From NCBI GenBank assembly GCA_949358305.1, contig OX442319.1, positions 12,648,001-12,712,000 of the forward strand: 64,000 nucleotides of DNA, read 5' to 3'. A model generated the notes under the pieces. The model saw only the letters and a list, made by a program, of their open reading frames with translations. It ran no database searches and had not been told where the DNA came from. Positions 54,120-64,000 of this stretch are shown in pieces. The position numbers and the translations under genes were made by a program. Source of the stretch: Strigamia acuminata. Taxonomy: Eukaryota > Arthropoda > Chilopoda > Geophilomorpha > Linotaeniidae. Positions within the stretch are counted from its first letter, which is position 1; the number at the start of each line of letters is the position of its first letter.

Positions 54120-54589
54120 TAATTAACAATCTGTATTTAATTTTAAATTACTAGAAGGACGCCCGGTTGTGATGGGGCTGTCTATGGTTCCAAACGAACC
54201 GTGACAATAGGTGCAGTGATTCATATGTCAAATGAAAATTTCTTTGTATCGTTCGGAAATATTTACCTGAAAGCTGCAAGATCAAAAAATTTGCTTTTTG
54301 GAGAAACATCTTCACTCGTTTAGTCAACTGTAGAGTGTGAGGTATCAATGTGAACAAGTAAATCCAAATGTGTACTTGCAGTTCACGTAGTAATCAACAA
54401 TAATCTACACATGCACTTGTAACAGGATGTAATTAAAGCCTTTTCTATGTGAGAACAGATGTTGTTATTCGGTTACATTGATCATTTTCTTGTAGTGATC
54501 CGGGAATATAATAGTGTTGGAATGCTAATTAAAATCTTAAATCCTAAAAATTAAAGATTATGGTAGGCTAGGGAATTAAATACAAATAT

Positions 54590-55500
54590 TGTCACATCGT
54601 ATTCGACTTTAAACAATGGTTTCGGAAAGTTTTGGGTTTCCAGGGATTGTATCAACCCGAAAATTGTGGATTCACAGACGCCGCAACTCTTAATACGTCA
54701 CATTGGGGGTAGCTTTGTAAACACAGCGTCTGTTCGTGAAATCTAAATTTTATGGGTGCAAGATATCAGTCTGGGCGCCCGCAATATGGCGAACAATGGC
54801 ATTCCTTTTGAAATCGTAATACCAGTCTTCACTAAGGGAAAATGTCGTCACTCGCTAGGCGCTCTTACGAAGAGAATATTTCTTCTTCTGAGTACGCGCA
54901 AACGTTGGGTGAATGCGCATACAAGTGCCGAACCGCGAATCGCAAATTCAAACCGTTGAAATTGAAATAAATACACCAGGTTGAAGTTTGCACCAAATTC
55001 ACATTCGCCCAAACTACAGATAGAACAAATCCCAATTTTTTTTACCACGGATTTCAATGGTTTTTACACGAAAAGATAGAGGACTTTCTCCTAAACAAAC
55101 CGTGAACAGCACAAGTCTCTACTCTTCTTAGTTTTCGAGCAGCAAGTATTTGAATATGGCACAAAAAAGACTTGTACTAAATTTTCCAATCTGGTGCCAC
55201 AACTTAAAACCGCAATATATCAACAACCTGACCACGGATTTTTTATTTCAAAAACCAAACGATATAGAGGACCTTCTCCTCTACAAACCCTAAAAGGCAG
55301 AACACTCTACCCCTCTTGGTTTTCGAGCGGCGACCGTTTGAATTTGCGCAACTGAAATTACAAAACCCAAATATTCCAAGTTTTTAGCATTTTTTATTTC
55401 AGCGTTTGTGATTTCAGGGTTTTTGTTTTTCGCATTTTTGTAATTCAGCGTTTTATGTTTTCAGCGTTGTTGCATTTCAGAGTTTTTGATTTTCGTGCAT
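54590..55500. other. Unclassified insertion in unit 7-8 spacer
   Basis: Not shared with sister units. It shows two degenerate copies of a motif around GATAGAGGACYTTCTCC (about 55075 and 55264) and a (TTTCAGCGTTT)-like run at 55395-55490. No gene recognised. Confidence 0.4.
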
Positions 55501-55529
55501 GCTACACGAAGGATCCCCGAAGACTTCCC

Positions 55530-55578
55530 GACAGGCTCCCTGGCGGGCTCCCCGGCAGGCTCCCCGGCAGGCTCCCCA
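55530..55578. repeat. GC-rich minisatellite, unit GGCTCCCCGGCA
   Basis: About four tandem copies of a 12-bp unit (GGCTCCCCGGCA and variants) in otherwise AT-rich DNA. It is open in several frames, but no gene is implied. Confidence 0.8.
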
Positions 55579-56073
55579 ATGTTTAAGTGTCCGCCGCCCG
55601 ATAAAATTAAATTTCTGTTTTTAATTTTATCAGGTTTTATAAAAACCATCATTTTTTGTTTTGCTATTTTCTTTGCATATTTCACGTGTTACTGATCAAT
55701 TTGATGGCAAAATGCAAGATACACATATTGTTTATGTATTTTGCACAATTTGTTGCCAAAATGACCGCTCTGGCCTTTCTAGTGTTAAATTCACTGTCAA
55801 ATTCACTGTTCGACAATTTCATCTGGATCTTTCGAGTACCATTGGTACTAGCAGAAAGCAGTAAGCCATGGATAAACCATCTGAAGTCGATCTCTTTGCT
55901 CGGGGAACATCCTTGATGTCAAATTATTAAATTAAACAAAATGGAAACAACAGGACGCATGCACATCGTGTTTGTGAGGATAAAAGTGTAGTTACAGCTT
56001 CAAATATCTCAAGTAGAAAGTATGTAGAAATAAGTAATAAACTTTTGATTTGATTTATTTCGACTTACAAAAC

Positions 56074-57558
56074 TCATCCCGTGTATTCACATAGAAATCG
56101 CATCGGTTTATTCCCATACCATTCTAAATCTTTTGCGTCACAATTAGCGTCGTTCCAACAAACTGTACCAAACACTTTAAGAATGTGAATGCAATATTCA
56201 CCGGGAGAATAGGATGGTTCGCTTGGACACCAATTTGTTACACTGAAAGGTTTTCCAATGGAGGACCAAATAAAATTGCCATTTTTCTCATAATCAATAC
56301 CACTGGTCCAAAAATTTTGAGGCGCTGAAAATAGTTTCAAAAACATATTTCCTTATTATTACTTACTATACTCTGACCGACCTTAAGAAGGACCCTAACT
56401 CACAGCCTCATTACTCCTTTCTGTGGAGTGTGTTACATCACCAGGAAAAGTAGTTTTAGTTGGTATTAAATTTTAATCGATTATTTACGATTTTTAATCG
56501 ATTTTTATCGATTTTTTATCGATTTTATCGATTTCATCAATTTTATCGATTTTATCGATTTTATCGATTTTATCGATTTGCATCAATTTGCATCGATTTT
56601 TATCGATTTTAATCGATTTTTTTATCAATTTTTGTATCGATTTTTATCGATTTTTATTAATTTTATCAATTTTTTTATCGATTTTTATCGATTTTTGACG
56701 ATTTTTTAACGATTTTAATTGATTTCTTGCAATTTTTAATTGATTTTTATCGATTTTTGACGATTTTTTAACGATTTTAATTGATTTCTTGCAATTTTTA
56801 ATCGATTTTGATTGATATTTATCAATGTTTAACGGTTTTAATCGATTTTAACGATTTTGAACAATATCGATAAAACTCATTAAAATTCGATAAAAATTAA
56901 TAAAAATCGATAAAAATTAATAAAAATCGATAAAAATTAATAAAAATCGATAAAAATCAATCAAAATCAATCAAAATCGATTAAAATCGTTAAAAAATTG
57001 TCAAAAATCGATAAAAAGAGATAATAATCGTTAAAAAATCGGTTAAAAGTCGTCAAAAATCCATTAAAATTTAAAACTGACTGAAACTACTTTTTCTGGT
57101 GGTGTGACATACTCCACAGTTAGGAGTAATGAGGCTGTGAGTTAAGGTCTTTCTTAAGGTCGGTCAGAGTACAGCACAGAATTTGTGTAGAAAATCAGCA
57201 CGAGAATATTTTTTTAAAAAAAGTTAACTTTGGAGTATAAATTTATGTTAGCATATTTTGTGCAGAATTCTACACAATTTTCCAGCTGTATCTCCTTACT
57301 ATTGTCGCCTTGTTTGTTAATATAATCATTGAGAACTTTTGATTCGTCCTGTGAGGCGATGCTTACAAGCCGCGACTTTAGATTATTACAATAAGTTGTT
57401 CCCTCAAGATAAGTACCAGTCGTTGTAGAAAAATGATAACAACTATTGCTAAGCTCAATGAAACCACTAACACAGTTGATGCTGGCAGAGGTCGAACCAA
57501 TCGTACAGCAAATGATAACTACTGAAATGTTCAATAGAAAAAAATCAAAGATTAACAC
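56074..57558 (-). pseudogene. C-type lectin 8, start codon changed and MITE in intron
   Basis: Exons 57558-57300 and 56324-56074, both open and in phase; the leader frame is intact but starts GTG instead of ATG after the ATTAC deletion. Motifs WTSGID, NWCPSEPSYSPGEYC, CWNDANC and FLCEY. The donor is A|GTAAGG. The intron is enlarged to about 975 bp by a 799-bp foldback element. It could be expressed only if a non-AUG start works and the hairpin intron is spliced. Confidence 0.7.
56371..57169. mobile_element. Foldback element with TCGATAAAAA core in lectin 8 intron, 799 bp
   Basis: Same family as 41426-42193: CTCTGACCGACCTTAAGAAG ends, TA at the borders, ATCGAT-rich inverted arms. It interrupts an intron that reads uninterrupted in the other nine copies. 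Confidence 0.88.
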
Positions 57559-58914
57559 TAATTGACAATCTGTATTTAATCTTAAATAACTAGAAATACT
57601 CCCTTGTTCCAAAAGATCTTACAATTCTAGAGTAAGCGTGTGAGTTGCAGACTGACATCACACGGTCTGAGGAATACCATGTTGATGCTGGGCGCATCTC
57701 ACTTGAAAGAAACAACAACTAGAAACTATATTTATATTAGTTTTGGCCTTTATTCTAGTAGAATATAGGATTGGGATTCTACTCTACTGTGAAGTGCGAT
57801 TAGAGAATAAAACGCACAAGGCTCATGAAAATTGCTTTCGATGGGCTGTCTATACTGATTCCAAACAAACCGTGACAATAGGTGCGGTGATTCATATGTC
57901 AAATGAAAATTTCTGTGTTTCATTCTGATATATTTACCTGAAAACTGCAAGACCAAGAAAAATCTAGCATGATTCGCTTTTTGGAGAAACATCTTCACGT
58001 GTTCAGTTGACTGTAGAGTGTGAGGTACCAATGTGAAATTGTAAGCTTGTATAGTGAACAAAGAAATCCAAGTATGTGTACTGGCAGTTCACGTAGTAAT
58101 CCGGCAATACAATAGTGTTGGAACGCTAATTAAAGTGTTAGATCGTGAAAAGTAAAGATTAATGGGTGTTTAGGAAATGAAATACCAAGTTATAAATTGG
58201 AAATATCACAGTTAGGGTTTTATTACAACAAAATAAAAATGAAATAATGATGAAATGATCTATACAGTATTAATTAGCTAAATATATGGCGATGATACAA
58301 TCGTCGAAGAAATCTGAATGACTAAAATCATTTTTAACAAAAATCGATGCACAGGAGTTCATTTGGCGACTGATCATCTGGAAAAAAATAGTCCAAGAGC
58401 GACGGCGCAGTGCAAGAACAAAGTAGTGAGCGACAGGAAAAAATACATCGATCTGAAATATTTTTATTTGCGAGATGAAGTACGAGGCAGAAAAATCCGT
58501 TTCGAATACATTGCCACCAACACGTCCTGCTGGTATTTCACCACATTGCACATGAGGGTGAACTGAAACCAACAATCCTAACTTGGAACATGTGGATTGG
58601 TTTGTGACCTAATGAAACTTTTTATTTATTTACTAGTGACTGTCAAATTCACTGTTTGACAATCTCATCTGGATCTTTCGAGTACCATTGGTACTACCCG
58701 AAAGCAGGAAGCCACGGATAAACCATCTGAAGTCGATCTCTTTACTCCGAGAACATCTCTGGTGTCAAATTATTAAATTAAACAAAATGGAAACTACAGG
58801 ACGCATGCACATCGTGTTTGTGAGGATTAAAGTGTAATTACAGCTTCAAACATCTCAAGTAGAAAGTACGTAGAAATAAGTAATAAACTTTTGATTTATT
58901 TTGACTTACAAAAC

Positions 58915-59582
58915 TCATCCCACGTATTCACATAGATATCGCATCGGTTTGGACCATGCCTCTTTTGCGTCACAATTAATGTCGTTCCAACAAACTGTTC
59001 CAAATATTTTAAGAATGTGAATGCAATATTCACCAGCATTATAGGATGGTTCGTTTGGACACCAATTTGTTACACTGAAATGTTTTCCAATGGACGACCA
59101 ATAAAAAATACCATTTTTTTCGTAATCAATACCACTGGTCCAATAATTTTGAGGCGCTGAAAATAGTTTCAGAAACATATTTCTTTATTATTACTTACTA
59201 GCACAGAATTTGTGTAGAAAATCAGCACGAGAATATTTTTTTAAAAAAAAGTTAACTATGGAGTATAAATTTTTGTTATCATATTTTGTGCAGAATTCTA
59301 CACAATTTTCCAGCACTCCTTACGATTGTCGTCTTGTTTGTTAATATAATCATTGAGAACTTTTGATTCGTCCTGTGAGGCGATGCTTACAAGCCGCGAC
59401 TTTCGATTAGCACAATATGCAACTCCCTCAAGATAAGTACCAGTCGCTGTAGAAAAATGATAACAGCTATAGCCAAGCTCAACGAAACCACTAACACACT
59501 GAGTGTAGGCAGAGCTCGAACCAATCATGCAGTAAATGATAACTACTGAAATGTTCAATAGAAAATAATCAAAGATTAACAT
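58915..59582 (-). CDS. C-type lectin 9
   Basis: Exons 59582-59324 and 59156-58915; 166 residues. Start codon, GTAAGG donor, acceptor and 5' block are intact. Motifs WTSGID, NWCPNEPSYNAGEYC, CWNDINC and YLCEY. Exon 2 is three codons shorter than in other copies, just before the last Cys. A 4-bp deletion right after the donor lies in the intron and supports the exon boundary chosen here. Confidence 0.86.
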
Positions 59583-61168
59583 TACACTAATTAACAATCT
59601 CTTTTTAGTCTTAAATTACTAGAAATACTCCCTTGTTCTAAGAGACCTTACAATTCTAGAGTATGCATGTGAGTGGCAGACTGACATCACACGGTATGAG
59701 GAATACCATGGTGATGCTGGACGCATCTCACTTGAAAGAAACAACAACTAGAAACTATATTTATATTGGCTTTGGCCTTTATTCTAGTACGGTAGAATAT
59801 AGGATTGGGATTCTACTGTGAAGTTCGATGAGAGTTGAGTCAATTGGGCATCAATAGAATTGAGGTTGCGTATCAATTGAGACGGTTGACAACAACAAAA
59901 CCCAAAGGTAGTGAAAATATGCCAAGTCGGTTGGGAATTCAAATGGTGAAGCGACCAGAAAGGCAACGTGCTGTATTCACTCGCTCAACGACGAGAAAGA
60001 AAGAATTCTGCAGTTTTAGTTCAATCACGTACTAGAAGCGTGTCATATGCGTTATAAAATAGAAAAGGAAACTGTAATCATTGAATGAAGGGATTACAAA
60101 AGAATAAAACGCACAAGGCTCGTGAAAATGGCTTTCTCTGGGCCGTCTAAGGTTCCAAACGAACCGTGAGAATAGGTGCAGTGATTCTTATGTCAAAAGA
60201 AAATTTCTGTGTCATTCGGAAATATTTACCTGAAAACTGCAAGACCAAGAAAAATCTAGCATCTTTTTGGAGAAACATCTTCACTTGTTTAGTTAACTGT
60301 AGAGTGTGAGGTACCAATGTGAAATTGTAAGCTTTTATATTGAACAAAGAAATGCAAGTGTGTCTTGGCAGTTCACGTAGTAATCCGGCAATATAATAGT
60401 GTTGGAATGCTAATTAAAGTCTTAGATCGTTAAAAGTAAAGATTAATGGGTGTCTAGGGAATGAAATAGCAAGTTATAAATTTGAAATATCACAGTTAGG
60501 GTTTTATTACAACAAAATAAAAATGAAATAATGATGAAATGATCTATACAGTATTAATAAGCTAAATATATGGCGATGATACACTCGTCGAAGAAATCTG
60601 AATGACTAAAATCATATTTAACAGAAATCGATGCACAGGAGTTCATTTGGCGACTGGAAAAAAAATAGTCAAAGAGCGACGGCGCAGTGCAAGAAGAAAG
60701 TAGTGAGCGACAGGAAAAAATACATCGATCTGAAATATTTTTATTTGCGAGATGAAGTACGAGGCAGAAAAATCCGTTTCGAATACATTGCCACCCACGC
60801 GTCCTGCTGGTACCGTATTTCATCACATTACACATGAGGGTTAACTGAAACCAACAATCTTAACTTGGAACATGTGGATTGGTTTGTGACCTAATGGAAC
60901 TTTTTGTTGTATTTACTATTGGTTAAATTGACTGTCAAATTCACCGTTTGACAATTTCGTCTGGATCTTTCGAGTACCATCTAAAGTCGATCTCTTTACT
61001 CCGAGAACATCCCTGATGTCAAGTTATGAAATTAAACAAAATGGAAACTACAGAACGCATGCATATCGTGTTTGTGAGGATTAAAGTGTAGTTACAGCTT
61101 CAAACATCTCCAGTAGAAAGTAAGTAGAAATAGGTAATAAACTTTTTATTTATTTTCACTTACAAAAC

Positions 61169-61847
61169 TCATCCTGAATATTCACATAGAAATCGCATCG
61201 GTTTCTTCTCAAGCCAATTTATTTCTTTTGTGTCACAATTTAGGTCGTTCCAACACATTTTTCCACCTAGGTTAACAATGTGAATGCAATATTCACCGGG
61301 ATAATGGGATGGTTCGCCTGGACACCAATTTGTTATAGTTAAAGGTTTTCCAGTGGCGGACCAATAAAATTGCCCATTTTTGTTGTAATCAACACCACTG
61401 GTCCAAAAATTTTGAGGCGCTGAAAATAGTTTCAAAATCATATTTCCTTATTATTACTTAACTAGCACAGAATTTGTATAGAAATCTGCACGAGAATATT
61501 TTAAGAAAAAGAGTTAACTATGGAGTATAAATTTTTGTTAGCATATTTTGTGCAGAATTCTACACAATTTTCCAGCTGTATCTCCTACGATTTTCGCCTT
61601 GTTTGATAATATAATCATTGATAGCGTCTGAATCGTGCTGAGTGCTGATGCTTACAAGCCGCGACTTTAGTTTAGCACAATATGCAATTCCATCCTCAAA
61701 ATTACCACTCGCTGTAGAGAAATGATAACAACCATAACCAAGCTCAACGAAAGCACTAACACAATTATTGCCGGCAGAGCTCGAACCAATCATGCAGCAA
61801 ATGATAACTACTGAAATGTTCAATAGAAAAAAATCAAAGATTAACAT
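61169..61847 (-). CDS. C-type lectin 10
   Basis: Exons 61847-61589 and 61419-61169; 169 residues. Signal peptide and lectin domain are open: WTSGVD, NWCPGEPSHYPGEYC, CWNDLNC and FLCEY. The donor is GTAGGA rather than GTAAGG because one A is lost, which may weaken splicing. The conserved upstream block ends 15 bp before the ATG and is replaced by a tandem repeat, so the promoter may be gone. Confidence 0.75.
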
Positions 61848-61869
61848 TACACTAATTAACATGATGGTT

Positions 61870-62160
61870 GGCTAAATCCCAAATAAATCTCAAACAAATT
61901 CCTAAATTTTGTACAAACCCCCCAATCTCGAATAAATCCCTAAATCCCGATTAAATCCCTAAATCCCGATTAAATCCCTAAATCTCGACTAAATCCCTAA
62001 ATCTCAAAATAAATCCATAAATCTCGAAATAAATCCATAAATCTTTAATAAATTAATAAATCTTTAATAAATCAATAAATCTTTAATAAATTAATAAATC
62101 CCAAATAAATCTTTAAATCCATAAATCTTTTTTAAATCCAGAGACTTATAAATCTCGTCA
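61870..62160. repeat. Degenerate tandem repeat, AAATCCCTAAATCCCGATT-like
   Basis: About 17-19 bp periodicity of TAAATC-based units, drifting from AAATCCCGATT to AAATCTTTAAT. Directly upstream of lectin 10, followed by a C-run (62180-62190). Confidence 0.8.
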
Positions 62161-62907
62161 ACGAAAATTGCTAATGTCGGCCCCCCCCCCCGCATTATAC
62201 ACGGTGAGACCAAATCGATCAACTCGATAAACAAATCAATTGCTGCATTTTGGGAACTATTTCTCGCAATGCATTTATACTGGTGTTATGAATCTCTCAA
62301 CCAATGGGAGTATTTCAAGTACTTTTCGGAATAGAGTTTAGTAGATGCAGTGATTCATTCATATGTCAAATAAAAATTTCTCTGTTTCATTCTAATATAT
62401 TTACCTGAAAACTGCAAGACCACGAAAAATCTAGCATGACTCGCTTTTTGGAGGAACATCTTCACTTGTTTAGGTGACTGTAGTGTGTGAGGTACTAACG
62501 TGAAATGGTTAGCTTATATAGTGTATTGGCAGTTCACGTAATAATCCGGCAATATAATAGTGCTGGAATGCTAATTAAAGTTTTGTATCCTGAAAAGTAA
62601 AGATTAATGGGTGTCTAGTTATAAATTGGAAATATTACAGTTAAAGTTGTATTACATTAAAATAAAAATAGAATAATGATGAAATGACTTATACAATATT
62701 AATAAGCTAAATAAAAAAAGGAATAGATGAAAACAATGGAAATAGCGGAATAACGGTTTCGCTGAGAAATGCGATATGTTCAGAAAACGCAAAATCTGAA
62801 GTTGGTTTTTAATAAAACAGGACAGAAAAGAAGGGATATATGAACGCAGACTGGAGAAGTGACGAAACTGATAGAAAATCATACAGCGGCTAGAAGCAAT
62901 CTATGGC

Positions 62908-64000
62908 TGGGGTGAAGCCGTAAATTAACCGTTTGGTGCAGCACGAGATCGCGTGCAGCGTTACCTGTACTTCTATGCCAATAAACGCATTCATGCAAAT
63001 ACCATGCCACGGACTGGTCACTTCGAGGTTCCTTCATTTTCTAAATCCAACTACATCCATACAATCCAAAGCTCAGAACACACCAGTAATCGCACCAGTA
63101 ATCCCTTTGTTGCACCAAAATTAGCCTTCTGGGCACATTTAGTGCGCACAATCAGAGAGTGCATAAAACCCCAAATTTTGGCGGTTTGGTCCACTCTCGA
63201 CATACATTTTCACCAACAACAACAACGCACTTGATCACTGCTTAGGACTTCACTGAATTCAAGTATTGACCGTGTTTAAGTTTTGGTGAGTTGAGATTCT
63301 GCTGTTTCCAGATATTTCGGTGGAACCAGCCCCATTTGCGCTTGTTACGAATCTCGGGTAATGCCCGAGAAAACCGCTCACCGCCGACCATCGTTGAGTC
63401 TCGCTGACTACGGTAGTCTGCAACTCACCATCGCCGACAGAGCAAACCGCTGCTCGTGAACCATCGTGAACGACTGTAATAGTGTAAACCACCGCGGAGA
63501 CTCCGGAGTTTACAGTCTACGCCATCGTACGAACAGAGGAATTTGTACCGCTCGCTGCCGAGTATTGTGTGTTCCGTGAGTTGTCCGGGCACGCCGTCAT
63601 CGTCGCAAGCAAACCTCTCGTCGTGAACCATCGCCAGTGTCTGCAGGCCACCGCGGAGTCCCTCCGGAGCTTGCAGTCCTTGCCATCGTACGAACGAGAG
63701 CAATTTTTTCAGGCGAGTCTGACTCGCCATTTTAAGTGCAACAAGCGCGCCAATTTTCTGGCTCAACAACGAGCTGTGGTTGTGCGCGCTTTTCTTTGTT
63801 CCGTGTGAACACAGAAGCACACATTTATTCTCTATTTCCTCGCTTATTAACCTCTAATTCCAGTTATTAATTCATTAATTAATTCTCCTTTTATATTTCA
63901 TATAATTACACCGTAAATTCACCGAATAAAGTTCATTTGTATTATTTTTATTCAACCAAACTTGAGTTCTTATTTCATAAAAATTTACAGGCAACTAAGT
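62908..64000 (+). mobile_element. Partial LTR, truncated by the window end
   Basis: Begins TGGGGTGAAGCC where sister units continue ATGGTAGTCCG. It contains sequences similar in style to the intact LTR (CCATCGTACGAAC, hairpins such as CTCGGG/CCCGAG at 63354-63370) and a GAATAAAG polyadenylation signal near 63923. Its right end lies outside the window, so solo LTR versus full element cannot be decided. Confidence 0.6.

Larger units (their letters stand above)
28826..62900 (-). repeat. Tandem array of ten C-type lectin units
   Basis: Each unit reads, in plus order: a conserved 3' flank (GCCATGGATAAACC...CTTTACTCCGAGAACATCC), lectin exon 2, an intron of about 170-320 bp, exon 1, a conserved 5' block, and a spacer with TGGTTCGAACAAT and AAATACCAAGTTATAAATTGG segments. 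Lectin stop codons are at 29012, 33782, 38938, 42477, 45856, 49820, 53440, 56074, 58915 and 61169. Unit lengths of 2.3-5.2 kb differ mostly through transposon insertions. Confidence 0.9.

Noticed and set aside
63259-63820. Overlapping ORFs near the right end
   Set aside because: They lie within a partial LTR resembling the others; no domain or start context.

Overview
The window is AT-rich eukaryotic DNA, almost certainly from an arthropod and most likely an insect. It carries intron-containing juvenile hormone epoxide hydrolase (JHEH) genes, a tandem family of secreted C-type lectins, Ty3/gypsy LTR elements with tRNA-Pro priming, and short interstitial TTAGG/CCTAA tracts, the arthropod telomere motif. 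Nothing bacterial is present. No species is assigned.

Layout. 1-3.1 kb: a plus-strand five-exon gene for a cysteine-rich secreted protein, a short palindromic tandem repeat, and a minus-strand gene for a secreted Ser/Asn/Gly-rich protein. 3.6-28.4 kb: three plus-strand seven-exon JHEH genes. The middle gene is a chimera, with its 5' half identical to gene 3 and its 3' half identical to gene 1 where I compared them, as expected from unequal crossing-over. The crossover maps to a 26-bp window in the exon encoding the HGWPGS oxyanion motif, and the duplicated unit is exactly 3759 bp. A 14,484-bp minus-strand Ty3/gypsy element (8009-22492, TSD TGCC) later inserted into one copy of the duplicated spacer, in the likely 5'UTR intron of gene 2. 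The other copy keeps the empty site.

The element has 962-bp LTRs, a tRNA-Pro primer site, gag, a canonical A_AAA_AAC frameshift site followed by a stem-loop, protease, RT/RNase H/integrase, and a spliced extra ORF (ORF3) in the env position that does not look like an envelope. Its pol is broken by a 2120-bp inverted fragment of a sister element. That fragment ends in 39 nt complementary to tRNA-Pro, so it looks like a captured reverse-transcription intermediate.

28.8-62.9 kb: ten tandem minus-strand C-type lectin genes in 2.3-5.2 kb units. Each has two exons (signal peptide plus N-terminal half, then the WTSG/WC-x-x-EP/WND half). Several have lost their start codon, reading frame or upstream block. 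The spacers hold hAT-like and Tc1/mariner-like MITEs, foldback elements and solo LTRs. Many are proven by empty sites in sister units.

The most unexpected signal is structural. The LTRs here are chains of short perfect hairpins with unrelated stem sequences. Relatives differ mainly in loops or by compensatory stem changes, and one solo LTR has five hairpins sharing a GAGC/GCTC tip.
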